64,000 bases of DNA, taken from Corythucha ciliata (lineage: Eukaryota > Arthropoda > Insecta > Hemiptera > Tingidae). The stretch's first letter is position 1. Every line of letters starts with the position of its first letter. The notes beneath the pieces were generated by a model. That model did not search any database. It had not been told where the DNA came from and saw only the letters and a program-made list of their open reading frames with translations. Shown here in pieces: positions 12,501 through 25,085 of the stretch. Both the position numbers and the translations under genes were made by a program. The stretch covers positions 23,723,009-23,787,008 of the forward strand of contig CM075938.1 of NCBI GenBank assembly GCA_038030265.1, in the 5' to 3' direction.

Positions 12501-15500
12501 CGATTTTTCTTTAAAAATTTAAACCACTTCTCTTAAAAAAAAAAAAAAAAAAACGGGAAAATGTCTTTTAAACGAGGATGACAGTCCTTTGATTGATGGA
12601 ATCAAAATTGCCTTCCTTCTCCTTTTATTTTATTAATTGACTGAGCTTGTTTTTTTATACTTCTTCTTCTTGTCTTCTTACGCTCGTCCTTCACTTTCAA
12701 AGGTCTATAGGTGTTCAGTACGGAAGGAGGATAGGGGGGGGGGGCACCCCTTTTTTCGGTCGAAATTACTTCAAGATAAATAGTCCATCAAGGATTCCAC
12801 CATCACCTACCCCTTAAGCCACCCCTCCATCCTAATGGCTTTCCTGATTGTGCAAAATCACAGTGATGGCAAGGCATAGACGTGGCAGAGACACTCGCCG
12901 TGTCATCTCCACTGCCACCAATTCTGGTTGGGTGGGTGGGTGGGGGATTCATAATTAACTTACTTAAAACCGAAACCTGTTGGGGCGGGAAAAGGGTGAC
13001 AGGGGAGCTCTTCCCATTCAATCTAAGATTAAGTCATTAATATTCATAAAATTGCGTTCCTCTTTCTTTATCTCAGCTCGCATTCCAAAGGTAATTTTAT
13101 TTTTATTTTGGCGACTGAAAGACTATTGGTGGAATTTTCTTAAGTGAGTGGTTCTCAACAGTAAGAAGGTCGTGGTTTTCCCCTTCCCTTCGTAAAATGA
13201 TAGAATTATTTTACATTTCCGCTAATCTCATTTATAAAGCCGTAACTAACTGTAGAAAGAGTTTTCAGGGTTTTCGAGCTTCGTTGACTCAACTATTCAA
13301 ACTGAAATTTGATACGTATAAGCCTCACTTCTCTCCTGCTATCCTTACTACCCCTATTCGCATCCTCATATATTATCCCCTCGGTGTTTTTGTTACACCT
13401 GTTACTTCTAACTTTCAAGTTATCCCCGTTGTTTGGTGGGCAGGGGAACGGAAGTAACATTGTTAATTGTCTCGTGACCCGGTTATAATTAGTCTCCGTG
13501 CGTTTAATTATTTAAACAATTTTCACTTCTGGCCTGATCATTGTAATTTAATTTTACTTTTTACGGAGAGGAAGTTTGTATGTGTTAGTAATCACTGTTT
13601 GAATCTGTGGAGTTTGTTCGCGAAGCCATACGAGCGAAAGTAGCGAGTGGAATGAATTTTGACCAGGTAAAAGACCAATGGTTGTCGGCGGTGTGTGGTG
13701 GGCGAGCGTTTATTTGTTGTTGTTGTTGTTTTGTTTTTTTTAAAATCATTTAGGAAAAAGGCACGTCCTTGCATACGGCTGCCTCTACGTACTGCGATAA
13801 TCCTTACATTTTTTGAAACAATAGAGCAATAGCCAAAAATAAAATAAACCTCCTCTTGTCGACCCAAATTCCCACAGTGGGTCTTTTCATGTAATGAAAA
13901 TCCACCCTCATGCCGAGCGTTCTATTTTTATCCCTCAGAGCGCGAGCTTCAAAAACATATTTATACCTCTCCCCCAACCTTTTTAATGTTTTGAAGAAAC
14001 AAACCTTTTTTTTATGCGGTAGGGGTTTGAGACACGATTTTCGTATGTAAAACAGGATTCTGAACCTGAACACTCATATCCCGGGGTCCGGTGTGGATAC
14101 AAAAACGGCGCGAGAAGCTTTTTAAGCAGAAAAAAAGGGTTTGGCGGTTGAAATGGGGTCGCGGCGAGGTTTGGATGGGCTTTGCAGGAGCCAAAAACAA
14201 AATTGTGGGTGAGTTGGAATGAGTAGAGACAATTCTCGGCACGTATTGTTCCTTTTTTTCTTCTTTTTGGTGCCGGCGTTGATGACTTGGCAAGGTTTAC
14301 TTCCACAGCCCCCTCAAGATCCAGGGTCTTCTCTTTCTCTCTCTCTCTGCTCGCGAGGTATACCCACAGCTCATCCCTTTTCCCTTTCTTGATTGTTCAA
14401 GAATAAAAAAAAAACCTAGGGAGCGCAAATAGGCGACACTGACTATGTTGCGAAAACGTTTGTCTCCCCCCCCTTCCATCATACAATTCATGAAATCTGC
14501 ATTCGCTTGACACCCCGTCCACGTACCCCTCTCATCCCCGTTTTGGCTATTTCTCATCACTTGACATGATTAACATTGTGAAACGCTCTCATCGTACATT
14601 CAAGACGCGTTCTCATCAATTACTATAGGAGAGAGTGTCAGCCATAACTTACTTGGTTTGTCACGAAGAAGAGGCTTAGTGAATTGACGGTGGGGGAGGG
14701 TATTAGTAACAATTAAACGCCCTCAGGACTTGAAACGGCTCTCTTGAACGTTTCCACTGATTAGAATTTTGACTAATTTTACTATCTATTTCAAATTATG
14801 AAAGTTCAACCGAATTTGCCAAAACCAAGTCAAAATCTCAGCAGTGAAGAGGGGGTGGAATAATGGCAAGGCCCCCGGGGGCGTGAAAATATAAACGAAA
14901 AAAACTCTCATTTAATCCTTGGAAAAGTTTTCTTCTTTAACTGACTTGAAAGAGTTCATTTTGACTCATAGTTCGCCATCAAACTCAAGACCCCCCCCAA
15001 AGGCGTCGCCAACTCGTAGTGTAATAGCTCTTTTTTTATTATGACACTTTAAGGGGTGATTTTTTATATTTTTAAAAAGAACGACCCTGGGCAGAGGAGG
15101 AATTTTATGCTAAGGGTTTGGAGGGTAGTCGAGTGGAATTCAAAAGGTCTGAGGGGCCAGGAAGTATGATTTATCCGCTTCCCAGATCTTTTGTGTAAGA
15201 AAGTTAAAAAAACGGTTAAGGAAACTTTCCTTTCAGGTGTTTATAACAAAAAAGTGAGAAGCGGAGAATTCTTTTTATTAACATTTTTTGTAGTGCCCGA
15301 TTGGAAGAAAGGTTGTGAGCTTCAATATTTCCATTTTTATCGACGAATTTAACCATCCGATTCTATTGCCCTCATAAGTAGGTGCCCAAGATAGAGGAAT
15401 AGGTGGTGTTGGCGGTGTTAGTTGATAGTTGCGGAGTTTTCCTGATATCCCCATACAGCTTGGGTTTATTGAGGCATTTAGAAGACACGGCACACGGCGA

Positions 15501-16855
15501 TCCGTGCCGTGCTTGGACTCCCATCGAGGAGCCTCAGCGTTTTATACTCACCATTCCGACTCAATCTGCAGGACCTTGGTGGATCCAGTAAACTGTCTTC
15601 GAGTAATGGCCCCCTTTTTGTACTCAAAACAGGCGTACTCCCAACGGTAAAGGGTTGGAGGGGGGGGGGTCGAAATCCTCTGGGTTAGTTCGGGCCCCAA
15701 CCTCATAAAAAAGTATTAGGGTGACTTCTAATTTTATTCGCAAAGTTTTCCTCTTACTCAAGTTGGAGTTAGTTGTTTGGTGCTATAAAAAACAGTGAAC
15801 TGTGTTGTTATAAAATGTTATCAATTAGCTTCATTTTACTTTAATTAACAGGTTGATTTTTCCTTTGAAAAGCTCCTTTGACGGACTCTTCCATGTTTCG
15901 GAGATACCGGCGTAAAGTTTCAAAGGGAAGCGTGGAATGAATTCCAGAAGGATTCTTTTATGGGTGTATGGATAAATTCCTTTTTACAATTTATTTCATG
16001 TCCTCGCCCTCTCAATTAAGACGAATTTTCAAGTTACAAAGGTCTGTATGATTAATTGCTACAGACGAAGTAGAATTGCTTGCAATAATGAAACAATTGT
16101 TACGAGGTGACCCGCGTGGGGAAAAAGGAAATGACTTTTGGCCACTTCCTTTGACTGTGGACGTTCCCTTATTCGGTGGGTGTGGACGCCCTTGTTATGA
16201 CGGTGTGCAGGGAGGGGCGATCTAGATTTGTCGCAGCAGTGGCTTTTAATACGATTCGAGGTAGTGATAAATTGTGCTAGGTGAGCACAATATCGATTCC
16301 CTTTCCTCGAAGTAGAATAAAAACAAACTAAAATAAAAACTCGGCTACCCCCATGAAGTTGATGGATACTCGTCGAGTTAAGGGAAACACAGACTAATGG
16401 GCCAACTTTCAGCGAGTATATATAGGCTCTCTCTCACCATTCACCCCCCCCCCCTTATGCCCACGCAACCACTGCCACTTAAATAAAGTTGCTGTGATCG
16501 GAGGGGGGGGGGGTGTGTGGTATATGTGAAGCGGGGTGAGGACACGCCTCAAACTCGCACCGTCATTTTGAGTTCAAAATCACCTTTTACTTCCTCTCAT
16601 AACTCAAAACATAGAAAACCCTGTCGGATTCCTTCGTTAAGGGGCTAAGGGTTGGATTGGTTTTGCTTTGTTGGGTTGAGTTGGTAGTTTGCGGTTTTTA
16701 AGGGCACCAGTACGTGTATGTGTGGGGGGGACTAGGTGTCTTATAGAATTGCATAACCTACTCGGGCGATTTGGCATACCTGTGACCAGGAGATATTTTG
16801 AATTGATACCCCATATTAATACCAACCTTGGCAAGGGCGTAGCTCTAGCACTATA
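9510..16855. other. Unannotated host-like DNA, no gene supported
   Basis: No recognisable coding domain. It contains several pure C or G runs of 9-11 bases (for example 16444-16454 C, 16503-16513 G), a TTG-rich stretch near 13710-13730, CT-rich sequence at 14330-14350, a 19-base A run at 12535-12553 and a G-quadruplex motif at 12930-12946. No terminal inverted repeats or satellite arrays were noticed. Confidence 0.55.
12930..12946 (+). other. G-quadruplex motif
   Basis: GGGTGGGTGGGTGGGGG: four G-tracts with single-T loops, the most stable class of intramolecular quadruplex. The identical 17-mer occurs again at 25591-25607. Function unknown. Confidence 0.8.
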
Positions 16856-16858
16856 GAC

Positions 16859-17266
16859 TAGTGATGGCCAAATCGATTCACTGAGGTGAATCGGGGAGAA
16901 TCGAATCACTCAGTAAAATGAATCGATTCTGTTGAGCGATTCACCAATCCCCCCCCCCCCCGGATAATAAATGTGAATAATGTGATACTATTACTTAGTA
17001 ATCTTAATTCTTTTTGTCTCGAAGCCATATAGAAGGAAATAAAAGGTTGAAAGAAAGAGCTTTATTTTTTATGTTTATATTATTCACAATGTATTCATTT
17101 CGACAAAAACAATTCGTAACAACTTACAAAAATATCGTTAAAAAGCAATGTATTTATTTCGAAATGTTACCCCCACCTTTCCAAGAAAAGAATCGCGATT
17201 CTTCTGAAAGAATCGAATGATTCTTCGAGTAGTTAGTGAATCGATTCATGTGAATATTTATAGCCA
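16859..17266. mobile_element. Probable hAT-type non-autonomous element with GAATCGATTC motifs
   Basis: It starts TAGTGATGGCCAAATCGATT and contains many inverted copies of GAATCGATTC or GATTCTTC near both ends (16870-16945 and 17185-17250). The end AATCGATTCATGTGAATAT, then TTTATAGCC, is roughly complementary to the start. The TAGTGATGG start resembles ends of some hAT-like MITEs (family knowledge). A 13-base C run at 16949-16961 lies inside. The right boundary is uncertain. Confidence 0.5.
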
Positions 17267-17880
17267 AGAAAATTCCAATATCGTGGATGCTTCGGAATGT
17301 TGCAATGATGCGGCTATTGGTTAGATGCCCTTGGCCTCAGAACTTCAGCTACCAGAGTCACTCGGCCCTGGTCTCATCAGCCTGGTAAATGAGCAGAGCA
17401 CTGCAGCACTTATTGAGCCCTGGGACCATAGACCATCCCTCGCCGGGAGCCCGTCTTGGCAAAACCCAGCCAGGGAAGACCCGGCTCAACAGAACTGACG
17501 CAAACCTTGAGGGGGTTCTCGATTAGCTCAATTGCCGCGCTGATGAGACCATGGAGGTATGAAGAGAGAGGAGGGAGCAGTAGATGTCAAATCAAGTTAA
17601 CGGGATGAAGCCAGTACATACAGATACGCCAAATAAGTAGTCCGGGGACGCATCAGGATTTGTGTTGAGGACTACTTTATCATTACTCCTGCTCTATTAT
17701 CTATATCTTGAATCTTATGACCGAGGGACCACCAGTGGCACCAGTATGGCGAAAATCGGCGTCACCCTTTCCAACTTATGCTCCCGCCTCTCGTATCCTT
17801 CCTCCGAGTGGGGCATAGCTGAAGGGCTTAGGTCGTAACGGAGAGTGGACTGCACCTTCAGTGCAACTTTAAATTTGGCC
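17267..17880. other. GC-richer unidentified block
   Basis: Base composition is clearly more balanced than the surroundings, with few A/T runs (for example around 17335-17480). All frames contain stops and no motif was recognised. Candidates are an old retroposon fragment or untranslated exon sequence. Its closeness to the element at 16859-17266 suggests it may be part of a mobile-element cluster. Confidence 0.35.
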
Positions 17881-18043
17881 TTCATTGAGTACCCAATGTC
17901 GATTTTTTCTCATTGCTTAAATGAGTGATGAGTGGTGGTGGTGGGGGGGCTCAGCAATACGTTTTTCCCTCTCATTGATCTGTCGCATACCTTAATTACA
18001 GCTCTCTCGTTTCCCTTACCTTTCATGCCAAAAAAGTTGACCT

Positions 18044-18067
18044 AAAAAAAAAAAAAAAAAAAAAAAA
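18044..18067 (+). repeat. Poly-A run (24 bases)
   Basis: Uninterrupted A run. It could be the tail of a retroposed sequence to its left, but no duplicated target flank was found. Confidence 0.7.
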
Positions 18068-18354
18068 GGTAATTAAAATGCTTTTTCTTTCGCCATCTTC
18101 TCACTCTCCCTTGCCCTCTCAACAACCAGCGTTCATTCTATAGTCTTTTGGAAGCATAAACAGCCTTCTCATTAAAAGGGTGAAAAGTGAAGCACCCTGG
18201 GACTATGGAGAGAAAACAGGGAGAAAAAGAAGAAGAATAAGGTGATGGTGGGAGGTGGAAGGGATGTGAAAAAACAAAAGAGGAGTTGTTCGCCGCCTCT
18301 TTTGCCTTTTTACCCTGAGTACGTCTATAATTTAAGGACTTCCTTTCGGAGCTT

Positions 18355-18585
18355 TTAGCGCAGTTTTTGTGTGTGACAAATTGTCACAGGTCTATGGTTA
18401 ATGATGCAGGTCTTTCCGTCATGGTGACACGCGTCATTGGTGACGAAACGCCTGTTTCGGGAACTCGGGCTCGTCTCGAAAGTCCAGGGTGTCCCATTGT
18501 TGTTTACACGGTCCACCTGAAAGTTTGACATTGATTTGGTCACATCTGAGAAAAATGATTTCACTTCTATCCACCCACTCGCCAT
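18355..18585 (-). CDS. Weak candidate small ORF, 76 codons, unknown
   Basis: The open frame on the minus strand begins in a favourable initiation context (GGAAAATGGCG) and reads MASGWIEVKSFFSDVTKS, later CHHDGKTCIINHRPVTICH, and ends with TAA. Base composition is near 48% GC, above the flanks. I recognise no domain. No splice sites or neighbouring exons could be assigned. It may be a chance frame or a decayed transposase piece; I do not claim a function. Confidence 0.18.
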   Translation of the reverse strand: MASGWIEVKSFFSDVTKSMSNFQVDRVNNNGTPWTFETSPSSRNRRFVTNDACHHDGKTCIINHRPVTICHTQKLR

Positions 18586-18599
18586 TTTCCGCCTAGGCC

Positions 18600-21500
18600 G
18601 CCTTCGTCAATAGAATGGCGATTTCAAAGAAATCTGACATTTAAAAAAATTATTTTGTGGCACCGATAGGGGAAAAATTCTAATAGGGAAATAAACTTTA
18701 ACCGACAAGGGGGAAGTTGTACAAAAAGAAAGAAAAAATCCCCTTTCTCATTTCCTCTTCTGGTGACATTCATTGTGGCAAAAAAACAATAGTGAAGTTC
18801 AGAGATACACCTACCATCATCGCATATTATAAACTCGTTCTTGTTAAGAGAGGGTTGATATGGCTAAAAAAAAGCGCATGGGTTGTAGTTTCCTGCTAAT
18901 TTCTTTTTTTTTTAGTAGGTAGAAGATGAACAAAAAAATATTTCAAATGAGCACACAGGGATCACGTGTTGCTTTCAGAACCCCCCTCCCCCAAGAGGGG
19001 GAGGTCAGCCCCAGAAAAAGACTCTCCCGCCCCCTTGCGCGAGAGTGATCCCTATTAAGGGATGGAGGATGTTTCAAGGGTGTGAGTGAGTGAGGCTTAA
19101 TGCTCCCTTGATGCCTCACAAAACCACTCTCTGCTCTCTCGTGTTTCTGTCTCTTTCGGTCGTACCCCTGAAAACCCAAAGTGTTTCCCCGATGATGTCA
19201 CTTAAAGGAGAAGGTGGTACCCGCGCGCTTTCTCCTTCCCAAACTAATGGGTTTACCATTGCTTCTTTCCCGCCTCCGACCCTTGAGTCGAACTGTGTGA
19301 CAGCCAAGACTGGAGAATTTTGGGGATCTAGCGGATCTTTGAACGCACAATTTCACGTATAGTGGTGGGGCGGAGGGGGAGACCTTAACGTCGACATAGA
19401 AGTAATTTATCATTGAACGAAACCGAATGCTTTGTCTTTATAGTTAATTGAAGCTTAGAGTTCTAGAGTAAAGTGTGCGTGTCATTTGATGACGCGGGAG
19501 TTTGCCCAGCTTCTCGAAGCGGCTGCATGCCTTCGCCCGCACCGTTGGGCAGGGTGCAAAAGTGTGCTGTCTAGCACGTTTGTAGAGCATCATAAGTGCT
19601 GGTATTTAGGAAATTTACTGAGTAAGAGTTTTCCCGCTGATAGGTGTTGGTTACAATGATGCCACCTTTTTTACTCTCTTTTGTCGTACAAAAATAATCC
19701 TTTCGCATGCTCTTCAACCCCTTTCTTCAACAAAGTTTTCTGTGTGATGAGGGGGTGTTGAGTACTCCCCTCTTTGTATGTGTACATGAGTAATCCTATT
19801 TGAAAGGTGGAGAGATTCCTTTTAGTGGATTTTCTCTCTCTCGCGTTATAGTCCTAATTTGTATTCAAAGCACGCGCTGAGTTTTGTGTCGTCGCGCTTC
19901 GTGGCGGATCAATGCCATGCCAACAATGAGCTATTCATAAAAATGATTATGTTAAATATCATATTGATTACATATTATTTTATTTTTATAAAAAAAATAA
20001 GCAAAAAACGCTATAAAATTTTACGCATCAGTTCATTATTCATGAATTTAGCAAGGTTTTGTTTTAAATTACATAAAATTCGACACCCCACACCCCTACG
20101 ATTGTAATCTCAAAACCTTTGAAAACCCCATTTTTGCGCCCACTTCTGACCCTTAAAAACCCATAGAGTTAGTGATTGAACCGGCAAGAAGTTAGGACCA
20201 ACTGGAGCCCGCAGAAGAGGTCTATGTGTGAAAGAACCAATTTTTTTCGAGCACTACGGCAAGATTTGGTTCGAACGGCGTACGGTGGACGGGCGATCCA
20301 GAAATCCAATCTTACATAGTCTCAGAGCATGTTGAAACGCATTTGGATTTAGTGGGGGGGAGGGGAGTGCACATTCCTTTCCTAACTGATTACATTGGTG
20401 TGCTATGCAGAGTGAATAATACACTAAATGCTAAATCCTGCGGGATAACACGAAGTAACTTTTTATTATAAGCTAAGTCATTTTGTTACGAAAATGAGAA
20501 ATACATTGTCTAATAGAAACATCTTGGGAGAGGGTGGCGAATTCGCGTGAAATGCAAAGGCAACATCTGCTATTAATCTTCCTCAGAGCCTTGGAGCAAG
20601 TGTACAGTTTGCCTTTTTATTCAAGTGGATAACTTAGCGTGAGGTAAAAAAGACCCACGGAGCTTGTAACTCCAGAACCCCCCCAATCTCATTTAAATAG
20701 AGACAACAAAAATTGTCTGTGCCTACTTGAGGTACCTAGTCTGTTTATACATTTTAAAATAGGCGCTCTGCTTCTAAATGTGAGAAAGTCACTTATAGAA
20801 AATGTTCTCAGGGCGAATAAAAAATTTAAATTGATGCTCAATGATGAGAAAGACCGGGTGATGTTTTGCCCTTCCCCCACATCCCGTTTATCTGGAGCCT
20901 GTCATTCCCTCTTGGGGAAACTTCAAGGGCTTCTTCACAGGAGCTCCTAAGATGGAAAGAACAGGCGTCAACATCCTGGGAAACCAAACTCTTCTCTCCG
21001 GTTTGGGACTAGTTTGACTTTTTAGTTCTTTTAAAACTTGTCGTGATAACTGTGGCTTTGTTTTGTGCCCTCTCCACACACATCCATTTCACCGTGAGAA
21101 CAGTGATTTTGCGATTATGGTGCATAAATGAGTTTTCTCCGGAACAAACAAAGTCCGTTTCCCTTTTCTACTACTCCTTCAATTCACGACATACTCATCA
21201 TACAAACATACCCCCCCCCCACATCAACCGACGCACACACACTCCCACAGTTCGGTAACGTTGATTGGAAAATTTCGTTTTCCCATCAGAACACTCCCTT
21301 CCATAGCCGTTTCGCAAACCTCCGGACTCGAACCAATTACACCTGGCACCTGTCAAACCATTCTTGGGGGGGGGGGGGACCCATGGATGGTTCAGCAGGC
21401 CTTCGACCGCATCCACCCCCGCCAACGCCTGTATCACTGCCCTCCCCGCTGGGTTTGATGGTGTATTATGGGTACTACAACTGTATCGACGGGTGGGGTA

Positions 21501-22030
21501 ACGTTTGCAACGCTTTCAGAAGAGAGAAATGAGATTCGGAAAAGCTGTTTGCGTAGAGCAGGGAAAAGATGGGGTGTGTAAAGGCGCAGTGGTGGTGCTC
21601 GCTGTTTTCATTTACGTATGAATAGTTGAACTAAATTAATATTCAAGAATGGCAATTATTTCGGCCGATTAAAAAAATAAAAATAAAAATGAAATAGTTA
21701 ATCTTCTATGTGTATTCATCGCGAGGTGACATTTATAACGTTAGAGGGTTCTAGTAGACTGCTAGAGTTGCTAGAGGTGAAAAGCAGCCAATAAGGTGTA
21801 TACTCTTTTGTTTAAAGTTTTTCTCTCTTCGCAGTTGTGATAATTAATATTTATGTATTTCTGTTACAGGTGAGTGGCTCATATCTTCGGTTGTGCTTTC
21901 GATCGATCGTACCACTTTTTACGTAGTGAGTCGAATTTTATGATTTTTCGTGATTTGTGTATACTTATTCGATGCCTGAAAATTGAATGTTGTTCACCTT
22001 TAAAGTCGGCGGGTGTGAAGGGGGGTCGCG
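18600..22030. other. Unannotated host-like DNA, no gene supported
   Basis: No recognisable domain in any frame. It contains a run of 13 G at 21366-21378 and C-rich stretches near 20677 and 21211. The AT-rich part at 19930-20070 has long frames only because of low GC content. No repeats with clear ends were noticed. Confidence 0.5.
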
Positions 22031-22119
22031 TCTTATAGGCCGCGCTGCAGATAGACTCGGGGGTCTGTGCGCGGTTTGGGGTCAAATTCAAATCAAACTG
22101 GCATATTGACCCCGGAGTG
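22031..22119 (+). repeat. Host sequence duplicated on the other side of the hAT-like element (left copy)
   Basis: CTTATAGGCCGCGCTGCAG, then AGACTCGGGGGTCTGTG, resembles CTTATAGACCACACTGGAG, then GTCCCGGGGTCTGTATG at 25206-25260, in the same orientation. If the inserted element and one target copy are subtracted, the two motifs are about 138 bp apart. The element therefore landed in a short tandem duplication of host DNA. Confidence 0.6.
22112..22119 (+). repeat. Target-site duplication, left (CCGGAGTG)
   Basis: Matches CTGGAGTG at 25149-25156 in 7 of 8 bases. Eight bases is the hallmark length for hAT insertions. Confidence 0.75.
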
Positions 22120-22434
22120 CAGTGCCGGCTTTAAGCGGGGCGAGGGGACGAGCCGGGCGGTCGCCCGGGGGCTCCGCCGTGTCCTAAGGGGCGCGTCTAG
22201 CAAAATGAGAGGCGAAAGACGGACGAGAAAAAATGACCTAAGAAGCGCATTTAATTTATGAATATTTGAAAACTACAGAATTTGAAATAAATTATAGTTT
22301 AAAAGGATTGTTGGGATTGTCTAGAGATCTACTTTCACAGGCCTTACAGAAAACTAACGCACACAGTTGATAGTTTGAGTTAGCTATCAACCAAGTGTAA
22401 CTTGACGGAAATAATGTGACTGGTTTTATTTTTT

Positions 22435-23485
22435 AAACTATTCAATTTCGACTCCCGTTCTAACGTAGTTTTAGCCCCGAAGTTGCTTTGAAGTGCCACG
22501 GATTGGTGTATTTTCAATTACAGCCTAAAATTTGGTGTACCTACAGCGACATACAGCCTCTTCTACATACAATCCGTGAATTAGTGGTTTTACTCAATTT
22601 TAAGCGGCCCATTCACGTACAATAAATAGTGCGCAAACTAGGGGTTGCACAATAAAATTGAACATTGTGGGTTGTATTGATGAGTTGCACAATATAATAA
22701 ACAACCCATTATTTGTCCGTAAACATCTGGAAACAAAATATTGTACAAATTTATTGCTCAATAATTATTGTACGTGCATGGACCCCTTTAGCCTCTAATT
22801 ACAACTTTCTCTTCATTTAATCCTACGTTAGCTATATGTTTCAATTTTTGTCACGAATTGAATTTGCTCCATTTTGTTGCAAATTAGCAATCTTTTACCT
22901 TTCAACATTAGCACTTTTTCTCACTTTGAGCAGCAAATTAGCGTTTGCATGTATGAACTATTTTGACCGCGCATTATCCATTTTTATTCACTTTTAGCCA
23001 TGGAACAGTGCCATTTTAGCCCTGAAGTTGACTTTTTTGCCGTGAATTGGCCGATTGTTTTCATTTTTTATTTTCTATAATTCATCCACGAATCAGCGTT
23101 TTTCCCCAATTTGTCAACGAATTAGCTTTTCAATTTTGTCCGTGAATCAGGATTGTCCCAATTTTAGCCGATAATTAGCGCTTTTTGATAATTTTATTAC
23201 AGATTTTTTTGTGTTCATTTTAGCGGTTATTTAACTGGCGATTTTCCCAATAAGTTTGTCCTAATGTTAGCTGCTAATTAGCCATTACGCTAAATTTCAG
23301 TCATGAATATGCGTTTTTTGCGAATTAGCGGCTTTTCACTTTTGTATCAACAAAAGGGCGATCTTTAGCAATTTCAGTTGCGAATTTGCTGTTTCTCAAT
23401 TATAGCTCTGCATTAGTGTTTTGTTGGTTTGTTTTTTCTTTTTCAATTTTTAGCGCAAGTTTTTCCTCACTTTTACAGCCGTGAA
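22435..23485 (+). repeat. AATTAGCG minisatellite, plus orientation
   Basis: Loose repeats of about 30-60 bases with the core TTTTAGCCGTGAATTAGCG, for example near 22890, 23095, 23125, 23165 and 23270. Units are strongly diverged. Interrupted by the MITE at 22603-22787. Same family as 39425-40228, 41340-42040 and 63600-63765. Confidence 0.7.
22603..22787. mobile_element. 185-bp MITE with TTA target duplication (PIF/Harbinger-like)
   Basis: The left end AGCGGCCCATTCACGTACAA pairs with the right end, whose complement reads AGGGGTCCATGCACGTACAA. TTA flanks both sides (22600-22602 and 22788-22790). A 3-bp TTA target is typical of PIF/Harbinger MITEs. No coding capacity. Nested in the hAT-like element. 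Confidence 0.75.
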
Positions 23486-23489
23486 TTAG

Positions 23490-23862
23490 TAGGTTTGTTC
23501 GTTTGTTGTTCAGTGTAGTGGTGCAGGTGTAGTTCGAGCAGTCCGGGATTTACGTCATTTCTTTAAAGCAAACGAACACTTTTCGTGCAAATGGCTAACC
23601 TTACGGTAACAAAAACGTTACCTTTACGATTTATTTCCGCTTCTCAGAAGAAATGATTGACGAAAGGTAATTATTGAGCAGGTTATAACATTTCGAGCAG
23701 CAAGCTCCACCTAATTTTTCAGTGTAGATTGTGCTGCACTGAACAGTCCGAGATTTGACAAACGAACGCTTTCAGTGTAGTTCGGGATTACAAATGAACG
23801 CTTTTCGGACTGTTCGTCCAGTCCAGAGCAGCTCCGCTCCGGACGACAAACGAACAGACCTA
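23490..23862. mobile_element. 373-bp MITE, ends AGGTYTGTTCGTTTGT
   Basis: Left end TAGGTTTGTTCGTTTGTTGT; the complement of the right end reads TAGGTCTGTTCGTTTGTCGT. The interior repeats the motifs CAGTGTAGTTCG and GACAAACGAACGC. TA borders suggest a Tc1/mariner-type or similar family. Inserted in the minisatellite of the hAT-like element. Confidence 0.75.
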
Positions 23863-24045
23863 GTGTTTTCTAGCCTTCTTTAACTTTTTTGTTTCGCCTT
23901 TTTACCTTTTCGCGAAATGTATCAATTTTATCAAAGATTAGCAAATAAGCGTGTTTTCTTTGTTTTAACCGTGTTTAAACCGGTGGATCAATTATTTTTT
24001 TTCAATTTTGGCCTGGAAGTTTCATCTAGATAACGCGAGTGAACG

Positions 24046-24275
24046 CCAACGATATATAAACCTGGATTGCTCATAGACGACTGGAGGGGCGTGGAGGGGG
24101 CAGGTCGTCCCCTCCTAAACAATCACCCTGTCCCTCTCCTTGTGTAGTTATGGCAATATGGCACTTATTTTGAAACTCCACCCCTCTCATCCACTATGGG
24201 AGCTTATTTGATGGCTATTATCAGCTGGTCTTTATCAGCAGTGATGAGCAATCCAGTTCTTTTATATATCCTTGG
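24046..24275. mobile_element. MITE family A, copy 1 (230 bp)
   Basis: Inverted ends CCAACGATATATAAACC... and the complement of ...TTTATATATCCTTGG, with GGATTGCTCA / TGAGCAATCC inside. It is closely related along its full length to 42881-43110, which fixes both boundaries. The end contains a TATATAAA word. Nested in the hAT-like element. Class unknown. Confidence 0.8.
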
Positions 24276-24417
24276 TAAACACTTTTTCACAGTTTTAGCC
24301 ACGAATACTAGCAGTTTTTCCAAATCTTTGCATCATACTTCCCCCAGGAACAGCATAAAGTGCGCTTTCTCATCTTTTTCCGCTTAAGGACCTAAGAAGG
24401 TAAGTAAGAAAAATACT

Positions 24418-24545
24418 TAGGCCCGACTTCACCAAGGTCAACCATGATCAACAACTAATCACGATTACAATGTAAACAGTCATATCAGAATTCATATATT
24501 TGGGTAGTTATGGCCACTAATCATGATCAACATTAAACGAGAACA
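24418..24545. mobile_element. Fragment of a TIR element (GGCCCGACTTCACCAA end)
   Basis: TTAGGCCCGACTTCACCAAG, then several CATGATCAAC and ATCACGAT motifs. This looks like the left end of a MITE; no matching right end was found, so it is either truncated or misread. Confidence 0.35.
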
Positions 24546-24639
24546 ATTTTGTCGATGAAAATGGGACTTAGCTATTTTTTTATTTCTTTTTTTGGACAGA
24601 TTTATTTATATTTTCAATTTGTTAACGACCGTCTTTTCT

Positions 24640-25085
24640 TTTCACTGCTACAATTGTAAAGCAAGATCGCTAACTCGTGGCTAAGATGGAGAAAAATTGC
24701 TAATTCACTGATGAAATTGAGCAGATGCGCTGATGTAAGGAAAAAACGCTAATTTGCGGTTTAAATGGAGAAAACTTCAATTCGCGACTTCTGAAAGGCA
24801 AAGTGCCAGAAAGTGAAAGTAATCGCGAGTTCGCGGCCAAATTCAGAAAAAGCGTTAGGTCATTCGCGGCGAAAATTGGGGAAAACTCCAATTCGTGGCT
24901 AAGATGTAGAAAAATCTATCATTAGCGGCTAAAATGAGGTAAAATTGCTAGTTGGGTCGGGCGGTTGATTGGAGGAAATTTGAGAAAATGGTTAGCCGCA
25001 GTTTCCAAAAGCAACTTCGAGGCTAATTTGGAAAAAGTGCTAATTTACGGCTAATCGCTAACTTGCGGCTCATTTTCTGAACGGC
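24640..25085 (-). repeat. AATTAGCG minisatellite, minus orientation
   Basis: The same unit as 22435-23485 but reversed: CGCTAATTTGCGGTTTAAAT, GCTAATTCACTGATGAAATT and GAAAAAGTGCTAATTTACGG. This gives the hAT-like element its palindromic form. Confidence 0.7.

Noticed and set aside
12535..12553. Poly-A run as a retroposon tail
   Set aside because: No target duplication or recognisable retroposed sequence upstream; treated as a simple homopolymer.
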